64,000 bases of DNA, taken from MWBF01 sp040772005 (lineage in GTDB: Bacteria > Chloroflexota > Anaerolineae > CG2-30-64-16). Under the pieces are notes generated by a model, which worked only from the letters and a program-made list of their open reading frames with translations, searched no databases and was not told the origin of the DNA. Made by a program: the position numbers and the translations under genes. Positions 15,985-24,858 of this stretch are shown in pieces. Each line of letters begins with the position of its first letter. The stretch's first letter is position 1. Location: NCBI GenBank assembly GCA_040772005.1, contig JAXGYZ010000006.1, forward strand, positions 186,001 through 250,000, written 5' to 3'.

Positions 15985-18900
15985 TCAGCGTTGGCCCGAG
16001 GTCCGGGCCAGGTCCACGGCAGCTTGCAGGTGATCGCGAGCCTGCGCGACCTCACCCTCGGCTGCCCTGGCGTCAGCCGCGTGCAGCTCGGCCACGATGG
16101 CCGCGGGCGGAAGCTGCTGCGAAGGCTGCAGCAGGCCGTGCGCATAGCGCAGCGCATCGTCGAGACGGTCGCGCTGCAGCGCGGCCGCCAGGAGCGGCCA
16201 CAAGGCCAGCCAGTGGAAAGGATAGTCGAAGGGCAGCCCGGCCCAGAGCGCGAGCGCGGCCTCACCGTGCCGGAAGACGGCGTCGGGATCGCCCTCCCGT
16301 TCGGCCAGCCAGGCCTGGCACGCGTGCGCCGCCGCGATGTAATCGGGCATCTGGGCCTGCGAGGCCACCCGCTGCAGTTGCCCGGCAGCCTGCCGGACCT
16401 CATCGACGTCGCCCTGCTGCCGGGCAATGCACGCGAGATAGGTCAGGCAGCGGGCCTGCAGCGTGATGTCACCGCTGCGCTCGGCCAGGGCCAGGCCGGC
16501 CCGCAGGCAGGCCGCCGCGTCAGCCGGCGCGCCGTGCCAGAGGTGCAGAAAACCGAGCTGGAACTGGATGACCGGCACGCTCTGGGCCAGCGCCGACCCT
16601 TGCGCCACTGTCTGCGCCGCGTGGAAGTAGGCCCGGCTGGATTCGCTGGGCGCATAACGGTCGCGGCGCAGACAGATCATGGCCGCAGAGATGAAGTAGC
16701 GTATGCGTTGATCGGCCGCTGCGTGCTGCTCGACCAGGGCAGACAGAGTCTCGATCCGCGCGGCGGCCTCAGGCAGCCGGTTCTGCCAGTATTGCAACTG
16801 GTTCAGGTCGATCTGCAGTTCGACCCACTCGTGCCGCGCAGCGGCGTCCATCGCGTCAGCGGCGCCTGCGTCGAGAGAGGGCTGTGCACTCATGAGACGT
16901 GCGGCTTCATCCAGTGCTTGCTGAGCCTGGTCGTAGTGGCGTTCCTCGCGCCAGGCGGTGCCCAGCTTGAGCAGCAGCCTGGCCTGTGCCGTTCGATCCA
17001 GCGCGTTGACGGGATCCAGAGCCTGCCGATAGGCGGCCCGCGCGGCCTCGTGTTGTGCGGTGAGCTGCAGGATGTCGCCGAGCCGTTCCCACAACACCGC
17101 GCTCGTCTTCCGCTCGCCGGGCAGGTTGGCGAGCAGGATCAGGGCGCGGCGGTAGTGGAGGATGGCGTCCGCGTTGGCGTAGACCCGTTCGCTGGCTTCC
17201 GCGGCCCGGCGATAGTGTGCGACGGCTGGCGCAGGCAGGCCGGCCAGTTCATAGTGCCGGCCAATTTGCCCACTGACCGCGTCCAGGTCTTCAGGATGCA
17301 GCTTCGTGAGCGCCTGCGCCACGCGGCGGTGCAACAGCCGGCGCCGCGCCTGGCTGACCCCGTTGTAGGCCGTCTCCCGGATCTTATCGTGGCTGAAATC
17401 GTACCCGCCGCCGCCCTGCTCCCGGATGATGCGGCGCTGCCAGAGCTCGTCCAGGCTCTGCACCAGCGCCGCTTCCCCCAGCTCGGCCGCCGCGCTGAGC
17501 ACATCGAAGTCGAACTGGCGGCCGATCGTCGCCGCCAACTCAGCCAGCTCGCGACCTGCCGGTGACAGTTGATCAAGGCGCCGCTCGATGACCTGGCGCA
17601 CTTTGGCCGGCAAGGGCTGCGGCGCGGCCGTCATCGCCTGGGCGTGCGCGGCGGTCTGCCGCTCTCGTCCGCCAGCGTCACTTTGCGCCAGGCCGGCCTG
17701 CGCCATCTCCACGACGAACAGCGGATTGCCCTCGCTGCCCTGGAACAGCAGGTCTGCCAACCCGGCGTCGAGCGGCCGGCCGGTCACGTGGCCCACCAGT
17801 GCGGCGGTTGCGCCGGCATCCAGCGGTCCCAGCTCGATCTCCGTCAGCAGGCCATCACGGCGCAGGGCCGCCAGCAGCGCCGTCAGCTCCGGCGTCCAGC
17901 TCTCGCCAAGGCACAGCGTCGTCACGATGAGCAGTGGGGGACCCGGCTCGAAACGCAGCAGATAGTGCAGCCACTCCACCGTATCCCCGTCGCACCAGTG
18001 CAGGTCGTTCAGCACCAGCACGCGCGGTCGCTGGCAGCAGAGCACCCCGCGCGCCAGCGCTTCGAACAGCCGGTTGTGCTGCCAGGCCTGGTGCAACGGT
18101 TCAGGGGCGCGCAGCGCCGGCTGTGTGGTCAGCAGCTCCGGCAGCAGCCGCGCCAGCTCCGTCAGCCAGACCGGCTCCAGCGGCGGGAGCGGCCGGGCGC
18201 GCAGCCAGGCCGCCACCGGCGCGTAGGGCAGCGCCCCTTCGGCGGCATAGCCGCGCGCGCTGGCGGTCACAATGCCCAGGCGCGCCGCCCAGGTCTCCAG
18301 TTCCTCGGCCAGGCGCGTCTTGCCGATGCCGGCCTCACCCACGATGAGCGCCATCTGCGGCCGCCCCTCGGCCGCCGAGCGCCACGCGGCCTGCAGCTGC
18401 GCCCATTCAGCTGCACGGCCCACCAGCGGGAAGGTCGCGGCGACGGGCCGCACCGGCACAGGCGCGGCCGCCGCATCGGCATTCAGCAGTTGTTCGTGCA
18501 ACCGGCGCGTGACGCCATCGGGGGGTACACCCAGCTCCCGGCGCAACACGGTGACGCAGGTGTGATAGACGTGCAGTGCCGTGGCCCGATCGCCGTTCAG
18601 CGCATGCAGGCGCATCAGGCTGCGATACGCGGGCTCGTGGGATGGATCGTGCTCCACCAGCCGGCGGGCATACGCAATCGCGGCCGGCATGTCTCCCCGG
18701 TCTTCTGCCAGGGCGGCCAGGCGCTCCAACGCAGTCGCGTACGCGCAGCGCAGTCGCTCGCGCTCCGGCACAATCCAGTCGTCGTAGCAGCCCGGAAGCA
18801 GGTCGCCGCCGTAAAGCCCGGCCGCGCGGCGGAGATCGGCCTCCTGATCGGAGCCGCTGAGGGCATCGAACTCGGCCACATCGAGGCGATAAGGGCCCTC

Positions 18901-19236
18901 GGGTCGCCACTGGACCGTATGGGTGTCCGTGCACAGGAAGCGTTCGGCATCGGGCAGCGCGTGGAGCAGCTCGTGGATCAGGTGCCGCAGGTTGGTGCGC
19001 GCCTGGGCTTCGGTGGAGTCCGGCCAGAAGAGGAAGGCCAGGTGCCGCCGCGCCTGGGGCGCGTGGCGGTGGAGGACCAGGTAAGTCAGCAAGGCCTGCA
19101 GGCGCGGGGTATTCACGGCGCTCAGTCGAACGCCGTCGTAAGTCAGATCGAACTGACCCAACATCTGGAGGCGCAGCTCGGCAAACACGCTTGGCTCCAG
19201 CAAGGCAATGGACCTTCTCGCGGCTATGCCGAGCAT
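15985..19236 (-). CDS. Giant SARP/BTAD regulator with AAA ATPase and TPR repeats
   Basis: Up to 1,083 residues. N-terminal winged helix (about 20-110: LRLQMLGQFDLTYDGVRLSAVNTPRLQALLTYLVLHR), BTAD helices (about 115-265, ending LRRELGVPPDGVTRRLHEQLL), AAA-type ATPase with Walker A GEAGIGKTRLAEE (~300) and Walker B VLVLNDLHW (~405), then TPR-like helices to the end. The start is uncertain: the ATG at 19236 adds ~20 residues before the usual opening; the GTG at residue 17 or ATG at residue 25 are alternatives. Unlike its relative at 8721 this one is intact. It may also recognise the double half-sites, site 5 being just beyond its 3' end. Confidence 0.9.
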   Translation of the reverse strand: MLGIAARRSIALLEPSVFAELRLQMLGQFDLTYDGVRLSAVNTPRLQALLTYLVLHRHAPQARRHLAFLFWPDSTEAQARTNLRHLIHELLHALPDAERFLCTDTHTVQWRPEGPYRLDVAEFDALSGSDQEADLRRAAGLYGGDLLPGCYDDWIVPERERLRCAYATALERLAALAEDRGDMPAAIAYARRLVEHDPSHEPAYRSLMRLHALNGDRATALHVYHTCVTVLRRELGVPPDGVTRRLHEQLLNADAAAAPVPVRPVAATFPLVGRAAEWAQLQAAWRSAAEGRPQMALIVGEAGIGKTRLAEELETWAARLGIVTASARGYAAEGALPYAPVAAWLRARPLPPLEPVWLTELARLLPELLTTQPALRAPEPLHQAWQHNRLFEALARGVLCCQRPRVLVLNDLHWCDGDTVEWLHYLLRFEPGPPLLIVTTLCLGESWTPELTALLAALRRDGLLTEIELGPLDAGATAALVGHVTGRPLDAGLADLLFQGSEGNPLFVVEMAQAGLAQSDAGGRERQTAAHAQAMTAAPQPLPAKVRQVIERRLDQLSPAGRELAELAATIGRQFDFDVLSAAAELGEAALVQSLDELWQRRIIREQGGGGYDFSHDKIRETAYNGVSQARRRLLHRRVAQALTKLHPEDLDAVSGQIGRHYELAGLPAPAVAHYRRAAEASERVYANADAILHYRRALILLANLPGERKTSAVLWERLGDILQLTAQHEAARAAYRQALDPVNALDRTAQARLLLKLGTAWREERHYDQAQQALDEAARLMSAQPSLDAGAADAMDAAARHEWVELQIDLNQLQYWQNRLPEAAARIETLSALVEQHAAADQRIRYFISAAMICLRRDRYAPSESSRAYFHAAQTVAQGSALAQSVPVIQFQLGFLHLWHGAPADAAACLRAGLALAERSGDITLQARCLTYLACIARQQGDVDEVRQAAGQLQRVASQAQMPDYIAAAHACQAWLAEREGDPDAVFRHGEAALALWAGLPFDYPFHWLALWPLLAAALQRDRLDDALRYAHGLLQPSQQLPPAAIVAELHAADARAAEGEVAQARDHLQAAVDLARTSGQR

Positions 19237-19288
19237 AGGACACTATGGTAGAATTGTCTGCGACCTATATCTCAGAGAAGAGATTCAC

Positions 19289-20278
19289 ATGCACCCCGAC
19301 CTCACCCCCATCCGCACGCCCATCAAGGCGCCGCATCTCATCCTTGCGCCGTCGTTCCGCCGCGGCGCGTTCGACAGCCACGCGGTCGACTGCCCGTTCC
19401 TGTTTTCCCACGCGGGCCACACCTGCATGACCTTCGTCGGCTGGGACGGCGCCGGGTACCAGACCGGCCTGGCGAGCTCGACCGACATGCTCCACTGGAC
19501 GAAAGAGGGCGTGGTCTTCGGCCGCGGACCGCGGGGTTCCGTCACGGAGCACAACGCCGCGCTCAACTGCATCCTGCGGGACAACGCGCTCTACGGTCCG
19601 GGCGAGCTGCGCCCCGTGGACGGCCGGTACGTGGGTGCGTACCATGCCTATCCGCAGGCGGGCTACGAGGCCGGACCTGCGGTCATCGGGCTGTGCTACA
19701 GCGCCGACCTGCTCCATTGGGAGGCCGGACCGCCCATCCTGCGGCCGGAGGACGGGGCGGATTGGGAGGACGGTGGGCTCTACAAGCCGTGGCTGCTGGA
19801 GCACGACGGGCTGTACTACCTGTTCTACAATGCCAAGGAGCGGGCGGAGCGGGGCTGGCACGAGCAGACCGGGCTGGCGACCTCGCCCGACCTGGTCCAT
19901 TGGACGCGCTATGAGGGGAACCCCGTCATCCCCAACGGCGCGGCCGGCGAGTTCGACGCCCTCTTCGCGTCCGATCCGTGCGTCCTGCACCACGCGGGCG
20001 TCTGGTGGCTGTTCTACTACGGGCTGGCAGCCGACGGCCATGCGCGCGACAGCGCCGCCTGGTCGCGCGACCTGCGGCACTGGACCAAGTCCGGGGAGAT
20101 CCTCGTCGACGTGGGAGCGCCGGGCAGCAGCGACGCGGTCTACGCGCACAAGCCCGGCATCATCGCGAAGGACGGCAGGCTCTACCACTATTACTGCGCA
20201 GTCTCCCATCCGCCGGACCCGCGGCAGGGCGAGATCGAGTGGCGGGAGACGCGCGGCATCGCGGTCGCACATAGTTAA
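19289..20278 (+). CDS. Five-bladed beta-propeller glycosidase-like protein (GH43/GH32/GH130-like)
   Basis: 329 residues, cytoplasmic (no signal peptide). Repeated propeller phrases occur: LASSTDMLHWTKEG, LCYSADLLHWEAGPPIL, LATSPDLVHWTRYEGNPVI and AAWSRDLRHWTKSGEIL. Candidate acids are in AVDCPFL, EDGGLYKPWLL and FASDPCVLH. The S.DL.HW motif marks the GH43/GH32/GH68/GH130 propeller superfamily. Next to a sugar importer it would process the imported oligosaccharide. ATG 19289 is preferred because upstream residues are not homologous-looking; a TAGAAT -10 lies at 19249-19254. Confidence 0.8.
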   Translation: MHPDLTPIRTPIKAPHLILAPSFRRGAFDSHAVDCPFLFSHAGHTCMTFVGWDGAGYQTGLASSTDMLHWTKEGVVFGRGPRGSVTEHNAALNCILRDNALYGPGELRPVDGRYVGAYHAYPQAGYEAGPAVIGLCYSADLLHWEAGPPILRPEDGADWEDGGLYKPWLLEHDGLYYLFYNAKERAERGWHEQTGLATSPDLVHWTRYEGNPVIPNGAAGEFDALFASDPCVLHHAGVWWLFYYGLAADGHARDSAAWSRDLRHWTKSGEILVDVGAPGSSDAVYAHKPGIIAKDGRLYHYYCAVSHPPDPRQGEIEWRETRGIAVAHS

Positions 20279-20326
20279 GAAAGTGTTCGAAGAGGTGTCT
20301 GGCGACTGAACCGCCCGAAGCACGCG

Positions 20327-20444
20327 GGGGCGAAGGAATCCCGTGGCATGCGCGCATGCCCCAACGGCATCTCGTCCACATGGTATGCCGGGCAAGCGAC
20401 GTCTGCTGGCCTGGCACGGTACGCGGCGGTTTCCTTCGCCCCCA
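20327..20444. repeat. REPIN-like palindromic element between convergent genes
   Basis: Perfect 13-bp inverted ends, GGGGGCGAAGGAA (20327-20339) and TTCCTTCGCCCCC (20432-20444). The inner right half (GCCGGGCA ... TGGCACGG ... CGCGGCGGTTTCC) is shared with the elements at 43879-43981 and 44751-44968 beside the RAYT gene. It occupies most of the non-coding space between the glycosidase-like gene and the permease. Probably mobilised by the RAYT protein; it could also act as a bidirectional terminator. Confidence 0.7.
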
Positions 20445-20553
20445 CAAATGAGTCCACGCGACGCTTCGCGGCCAGCGCCCTTCGCGGTCTTCGTGCTTCG
20501 CGCCAGCGCCGCAGCGCCCTTCGCCACCTTCGCGCATTCGTGTTCCAGACGCT

Positions 20554-21459
20554 CTACCCCTTCACCGCACCTGCGGTCAGCCCCTGCACGAACTGGTTGC
20601 GGCCGACGATGAAGATCACGATCACGGGCAGCGTGGCCATGAACGCGCCGGCCAGCAACATGCCGCGCTCGATCTTGTACAGGCCGACAAGCGTGGCCAG
20701 ACCCACCGGCCACGTGAACTTCTCCTGGGTTCGCAGCACGATCAGCGGCCAGAGGTAGTTGTTCCACGCGCCGAGGAAATTGAGCACGGCCAGGATGCTG
20801 AAGCCCGCGCCGGAAAGAGGGATGCCGATGCGCAGGAACAGCCCGAATTCGGACGCGCCGTCGATGCGCCCGGCATCCAGGAGCTCATTCGGGATGCCCA
20901 GCATGATCTGGCGCATGAAGAACGCGCCGAACGCGCTGATCGCGCCCGGGATGATGATGGCGGCATAGCTGTCGATCCACCCGATCTGCACCATCAGCAG
21001 GAACAGCGGCACCAGCGCGACCTGGCCGGGGAACATCATGGTCGCCAGCAGGAAGCCAAAGAGGAGCTTCTTGCCCCGAAACTCGTACTTGGCAAACCCC
21101 CACCCTACGAGCCCCGCGATGAACAGCGTGAGCGCGGTCTGGACGACGGCCGTCCAGAATCCGTTGAAGAACTGGCGCACGAATGGCAGTTCCTGGCCGT
21201 TCAGGAGCCGGGTGTAGTTCTCCAGCGTGGGGTACTGCGGAATGATCGTAATCGGGTACGAAAAGAGCTCCGAGTTCAGCTTGAAGGAGCCGGAAATCAT
21301 GTAGACGAACGGCGCGGCGGTCAGGAGGGCCAGGATGATCAGGAGTCCGTAGATCATGGCCATGCGGGTTGCCCGCGCGAGGCGCACGCGGGGCGAGTGG
21401 CGCGTCTGCCTGCGTCCGGCCAGGGAGGAGGGTGTCGCGTTGATGGGGGTCGTCGCCAT
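20554..21459 (-). CDS. Sugar ABC transporter permease, MalG/AraQ type
   Basis: 301 residues with six membrane helices and the inner-loop EAA motif NELLDAGRIDGASEFGLFLRIGIPLSG for contact with the ATPase. The end FIVGRNQFVQGLTAGAVKG is the MalG-type signature. The start ATG lies two bases from the stop of the MalF-type gene. No ATPase gene is nearby, so a shared MsmK-like ATPase elsewhere in the genome is probable. Confidence 0.92.
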   Translation of the reverse strand: MATTPINATPSSLAGRRQTRHSPRVRLARATRMAMIYGLLIILALLTAAPFVYMISGSFKLNSELFSYPITIIPQYPTLENYTRLLNGQELPFVRQFFNGFWTAVVQTALTLFIAGLVGWGFAKYEFRGKKLLFGFLLATMMFPGQVALVPLFLLMVQIGWIDSYAAIIIPGAISAFGAFFMRQIMLGIPNELLDAGRIDGASEFGLFLRIGIPLSGAGFSILAVLNFLGAWNNYLWPLIVLRTQEKFTWPVGLATLVGLYKIERGMLLAGAFMATLPVIVIFIVGRNQFVQGLTAGAVKG

Positions 21460-21460
21460 G

Positions 21461-22345
21461 TCAATCCTCCCGGAAAGCGCCGAGCAGGCGGAGTTGGATG
21501 ACCGACAGCACCAGGATGATGATGGTGAGCGCATAGCCGATGGCCGATGCGTAGCCGAACTTCATATAGCGGAAACCATTCAGGTAGAGGTACATGGTGA
21601 TGAAGAGCGCCGAATTCCGGGGCCCGCCCTCTGCGCCGACCAGCAGGAACGGCTCGCCGAACAGGTTGTACGACCCGATGATGGCGATGATGACCGTAAA
21701 CAGGATTACCGGCCGCAACAGGGGCAGCGTGACGTGGCGGAACGCCTGCCAGCGCGTTGCGCCGTCGATCTGCGCTGCCTCATTCAGCTCATGAGGAATG
21801 TTTTGCAGGCCTGCCAGGAAATAGAGCGCGTTGATGCCCGTATAGCGCCAGAGCCCCAGGACGATGATCGCGGGCATGATGTACACGGCATCCTGGAGCC
21901 AGCGGACCTTGGGCAGCCCCAGCGGCGCGAGCAGCCAGTTGTTGAGCAGCCCGTACTCCGTATCGAACACGAGGCCGAAAATGGCCGCGACGACGACGCC
22001 GGAGGTGATGTTCGGGGTGAAGTAGAACAGGCGGAAGAAGGTGGCGCCTCGCAAATTCCGCATGTTGAACACGACACCCAGCAGCAGCGCGGCGGGCAGA
22101 ATGATGAACAGGCTCCCGGCCGCATAGTAGGTGGTGTTGATGACGCCCTTGATGAAGCGGTCATCGCTCAACAACTTGAAATAGTTGCCGAGGCCCACCC
22201 ATTTCGCGGGCGCGCCGATGCCGATCTGCTGGAAGAAGCTCAGGTACAGGGCCCACAGCACCGGGTACAGGAAGAAGATCGCATAGCCGATGAAGAACGG
22301 GCTGATAAACAGGTAGGGCGCCCAGCGGCGTTGAAATCTGTGCAT
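21461..22345 (-). CDS. Sugar ABC transporter permease, MalF/UgpA type
   Basis: 294 residues, six membrane helices, opening RWAPYLFISPFFIGYAIFFLYPV, the typical first helix of MalF/UgpA proteins. EAA motif HELNEAAQIDGATRWQAFRHVTLPLL. ATG 22345 is favoured by a GGAGG site; an upstream ATG would place the start inside the hairpin that separates it from the binding-protein gene. Confidence 0.92.
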   Translation of the reverse strand: MHRFQRRWAPYLFISPFFIGYAIFFLYPVLWALYLSFFQQIGIGAPAKWVGLGNYFKLLSDDRFIKGVINTTYYAAGSLFIILPAALLLGVVFNMRNLRGATFFRLFYFTPNITSGVVVAAIFGLVFDTEYGLLNNWLLAPLGLPKVRWLQDAVYIMPAIIVLGLWRYTGINALYFLAGLQNIPHELNEAAQIDGATRWQAFRHVTLPLLRPVILFTVIIAIIGSYNLFGEPFLLVGAEGGPRNSALFITMYLYLNGFRYMKFGYASAIGYALTIIILVLSVIQLRLLGAFRED

Positions 22346-22365
22346 CGGGGACCTCCGCGGGCTCA

Positions 22366-22407
22366 TAGCAGGCGCCTCAGCGCAGCAAGGCACTTAAGCG
22401 CCTGCTA
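22366..22407 (-). promoter_or_regulatory. Intercistronic hairpin between binding-protein and permease genes
   Basis: Ten-base perfect arms TAGCAGGCGC (22366-22375) and GCGCCTGCTA (22398-22407), without a following T-run. Hairpins here in sugar importer operons often protect the upstream mRNA or reduce read-through, giving more binding protein than permease. The other importer in the window has a stronger one at the same position (32241-32273). Confidence 0.55.
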
Positions 22408-22422
22408 CGAACGATGTGCGCG

Positions 22423-23796
22423 TTATGCCGCGCCTTCCTCGGCCATGATGTCGCGCACCTTCTGCGCGACTTCCTTGAAGGCGTCCGCGTGCATCACCTT
22501 GCCGTCGTAGATGTCCTGCCAGAACGGGCTGAGCAGGCTGTTCAGTTCGGACCGGTACGGGCTCTGATACTGGGCCGGCACGCCGGGTGCGACGTCTGCG
22601 AAGACGGCGCCGAGGTCCTGTCCGCTGTAATACTCGTCCGGTTTGTGCAGGCGGGGGTCCTCCATTGCGGGGATGAAGGGCGGCCAGAGGGCCGTTTCCA
22701 GGAAGCGGCGTACGTTGCCCTCCACCGAAAGCATCGAGTACTGCTGGAAGGCCCAGGCGTCTTCCACGTACTTGGAATACTTGGAGATGCAGTTCCCTGT
22801 GCCGCCGTAGCACGAGGTGCGGCTGCCGCCCGCGGTGCGCGCGGGCAGCGGCATGGCCTTCCACTTGCCCTTGCCGTCGGGCACGTTGTCGCGCAGGAAG
22901 CCCGCGCCCCAGTCGGCCTCGGTCGGCAGACAGAGGAACTTGCCCTCCTTCAACGCCGTGTACCACGCATCGCCCGCGGGACCCTGCCGCGCGATCTGGT
23001 GCACATCGCGCAGGTCCAGCACCCACTGCATGATCTCGATGGACTGATCGGTGTCGAGGGTGACGTTGCCGTCGACGTCGAAGTAGTCGCTGCCTGCCTG
23101 GCGCAGGAGCAGCTCGTGGTTCGGGAAGTTGCAGATGACGATGTCGTCCTTCACCAGGGGCTTGACCGCCGCGATCCAGTCCTCCCACGTGGCGAGGTTG
23201 GCGACATCGATGCCGGCTTCCTCATAGACGTCGGCCCGGTAGTAGCTGACGCAGGGGGTCAGGGCGTGCTCGATACCGTACATCTTGCCCTTGTAGCTGT
23301 AGAGCGCCTGGCGGGCGGCGACGAGTTGCTCCATGTAGCCGCCCCCTTTGAGCATGTCCGTCAGGTCGATCAGGCCGGGGTCGCCGCCGCCGCGCAGGAA
23401 GCCGCCGAAGCGCCCCTGCTCGAGGTCCACGAGGTCGGGTGCGCCGACGCCGCCTGCCTGGAGCGCGATCTGGGTCTTGTCGTGCATGTCGCCGTAGGCG
23501 ATCTCGCTGACATTGAGGGAGAAGTTGGGGTCTTTTTCCTTGACGTAGTCCTCGGCCATCGAGCGGAACCAGCGGGCGTGCGTGTTGACAAACGTCCACA
23601 GTTCCAGCTTCTTGACCTCGGCGGAGGCCGCGGGAGCCTCGGCCGGTGCTTCGGCGGCCTGCTCTCCCGCAGGCTGCTGGGCCGCGGGCGCTTGCGTAGG
23701 TGCAGCGACGGGCGCACAGGCCGCGAGGGTGGCGGCGCCGGCGCCGATCCCGGCTAACCGCAGAAATTCACGACGGGTCAGTCTTCTGTCCGACAT
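22423..23796 (-). CDS. Sugar ABC transporter substrate-binding lipoprotein (Tat-type signal)
   Basis: 457 residues. It starts MSDRRLTRREFLRLAGIGAGAATLAACAP: a twin-arginine-like RREFLR motif and a lipobox LAAC, so it is exported and lipid-anchored. A Pro/Ala/Gln linker (about 28-58) precedes the solute-binding family 1 fold (LELWTFVNTHARWFRSMAEDYV ... YGIEHALTPCVSYYRADVYEEAGI). AGGAGGAGTACACC precedes the ATG. First gene of the importer operon, with a long leader from the promoter at 24049-24078. Confidence 0.93.
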   Translation of the reverse strand: MSDRRLTRREFLRLAGIGAGAATLAACAPVAAPTQAPAAQQPAGEQAAEAPAEAPAASAEVKKLELWTFVNTHARWFRSMAEDYVKEKDPNFSLNVSEIAYGDMHDKTQIALQAGGVGAPDLVDLEQGRFGGFLRGGGDPGLIDLTDMLKGGGYMEQLVAARQALYSYKGKMYGIEHALTPCVSYYRADVYEEAGIDVANLATWEDWIAAVKPLVKDDIVICNFPNHELLLRQAGSDYFDVDGNVTLDTDQSIEIMQWVLDLRDVHQIARQGPAGDAWYTALKEGKFLCLPTEADWGAGFLRDNVPDGKGKWKAMPLPARTAGGSRTSCYGGTGNCISKYSKYVEDAWAFQQYSMLSVEGNVRRFLETALWPPFIPAMEDPRLHKPDEYYSGQDLGAVFADVAPGVPAQYQSPYRSELNSLLSPFWQDIYDGKVMHADAFKEVAQKVRDIMAEEGAA

Positions 23797-24048
23797 GGTG
23801 TACTCCTCCTGAGTGACGTGGGTGCTGCCACACGCGGCAGCATCAGCGACCGGGTTGTCAGACGAGTTCGGAAGTCCGCGCAATTCGCCGGATTGAGCAG
23901 GTCTATGCGGGTTTCACCTCCTCCGGGAGCATACAGACTGGCGTACGATCGGGCGGGCAGGCAGTTCCAGCCGGTCGCATGGGCCCCTCAGTGCGCAGGG
24001 CCCCTCGCGACCTCCGGACACCCGTCAAGCGTGGCCGAGGATTGTGTG

Positions 24049-24078
24049 ATTCTAGCATGATAGATGTGTGGATGTCAA
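24049..24078 (-). promoter_or_regulatory. Sigma70-type promoter of the leftward sugar importer operon
   Basis: Read leftward: perfect TTGACA (-35, 24073-24078), an 18-base spacer, TAGAAT (-10, 24049-24054). Start of transcription is expected near 24042, giving a leader of about 245 bases before the binding-protein gene. That leader takes up most of the 380-bp gap; apart from it I see only a plus-strand TACAAT (24127-24132) that may serve the gene at 24178. Confidence 0.7.
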
Positions 24079-24177
24079 AAGGATTTGGATGGGTGCCGGC
24101 CTTCCGTCGTGCCCGCCGATCCGTGGTACAATGAGACACGCGCAGCCTCCTTGCGCGCGCTCGATGAGGAGGTTCCT

Positions 24178-24654
24178 ATGTTTCAATTCCTGGCCAGTCT
24201 CCTTCCGCTCGCCATCCTGGCTGTCGTCGTCTGGCGCCGCGGCCGCGACCCGCACGCCGGGGCCGCGCCGCCCGCCCGCTGGCTGCGCCTCGCGGGGCTG
24301 ATTCCCCTGGCCGTGCAGCTCGCCATCTACCTGCTCTTCGGCTTCGGCGAGATGCTCTCCGGCGACCTGAGCGGCGCGGCCCACCTGCTGCCCGGGGCCG
24401 CCACTGTCCTCTTCGGCGTCCTGGCCTGGCGGCGCCCCCTGGACGGCGGCATCGCCCTGCTCGCCTCCGCGGCCCTCTCCGCCATCCCGCTCATCAGGAA
24501 CGCACTCGTCTCCCCCGAAGAAGGGCTGCTGTCCCCTGCCATGCTGATCATCGTCGCACCCCAACTGCTCGCGGGCGCGCTGTTTTTCGCCTCCGGCCTC
24601 CTGTCCCGCAGGCCGGCGGGGATCGCGCCAGGCGCCGCGAGTGCGCATTGGTAG
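24178..24654 (+). CDS. Four- or five-helix membrane protein, unknown function
   Basis: 158 residues, almost entirely hydrophobic helices (about 3-18, 36-58, 66-86, 92-108, 120-140) with short Arg-rich turns. It opens MFQFLASLLPLAILAVVVWRRGRDP. No catalytic or cofactor motif is visible. Start ATG 24178 has GAGGAGG six bases upstream. It stands alone between divergent and tandem regulatory regions. High GC and codon use agree with the neighbours. Confidence 0.75.
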   Translation: MFQFLASLLPLAILAVVVWRRGRDPHAGAAPPARWLRLAGLIPLAVQLAIYLLFGFGEMLSGDLSGAAHLLPGAATVLFGVLAWRRPLDGGIALLASAALSAIPLIRNALVSPEEGLLSPAMLIIVAPQLLAGALFFASGLLSRRPAGIAPGAASAHW

Positions 24655-24786
24655 GGAGGCTGCGGTGTAGCATGGTACGATGGCGACCGAAGGCCAGGCA
24701 ACGAAACGCGCGTGCACGTTGACAGATAGCCGATCGAAGGGTATTAACATTAGCGCAACGATGGGTATAAGCCCTAGCAAGTGCAT

Positions 24787-24820
24787 CACAGATGGGAGGC
24801 TCGAGGGCTTCCCATCTGTG
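24787..24820 (+). promoter_or_regulatory. Hairpin in the leader of the hybrid kinase gene
   Basis: Perfect 11-base arms CACAGATGGGA (24787-24797) and TCCCATCTGTG (24810-24820) with a 12-base loop, lying 38 bp before the likely kinase start. No T-run follows, so it is not a standard terminator. It could be an operator palindrome or an mRNA element. Just upstream, GGGTATTAA and GGGTATAAG form an imperfect direct repeat of unclear meaning. Confidence 0.5.
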
Positions 24821-24858
24821 CGTTAATGACCCGTTCAGTCCCTCACATGGCAGGATAC

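Noticed and set aside
15919..19251. Two long plus-strand ORFs (548 and 560 codons) opposite the giant SARP gene
   Set aside because: They are mirror frames of a high-GC coding gene, rich in Arg/Gln/His/Gly with no domain, and the minus-strand frame has winged helix, Walker motifs and TPRs.
22414..23757. Plus-strand ORF of 447 codons over the binding-protein gene
   Set aside because: Antisense of an unmistakable lipoprotein with Tat-like signal; no ribosome site or recognisable motif.
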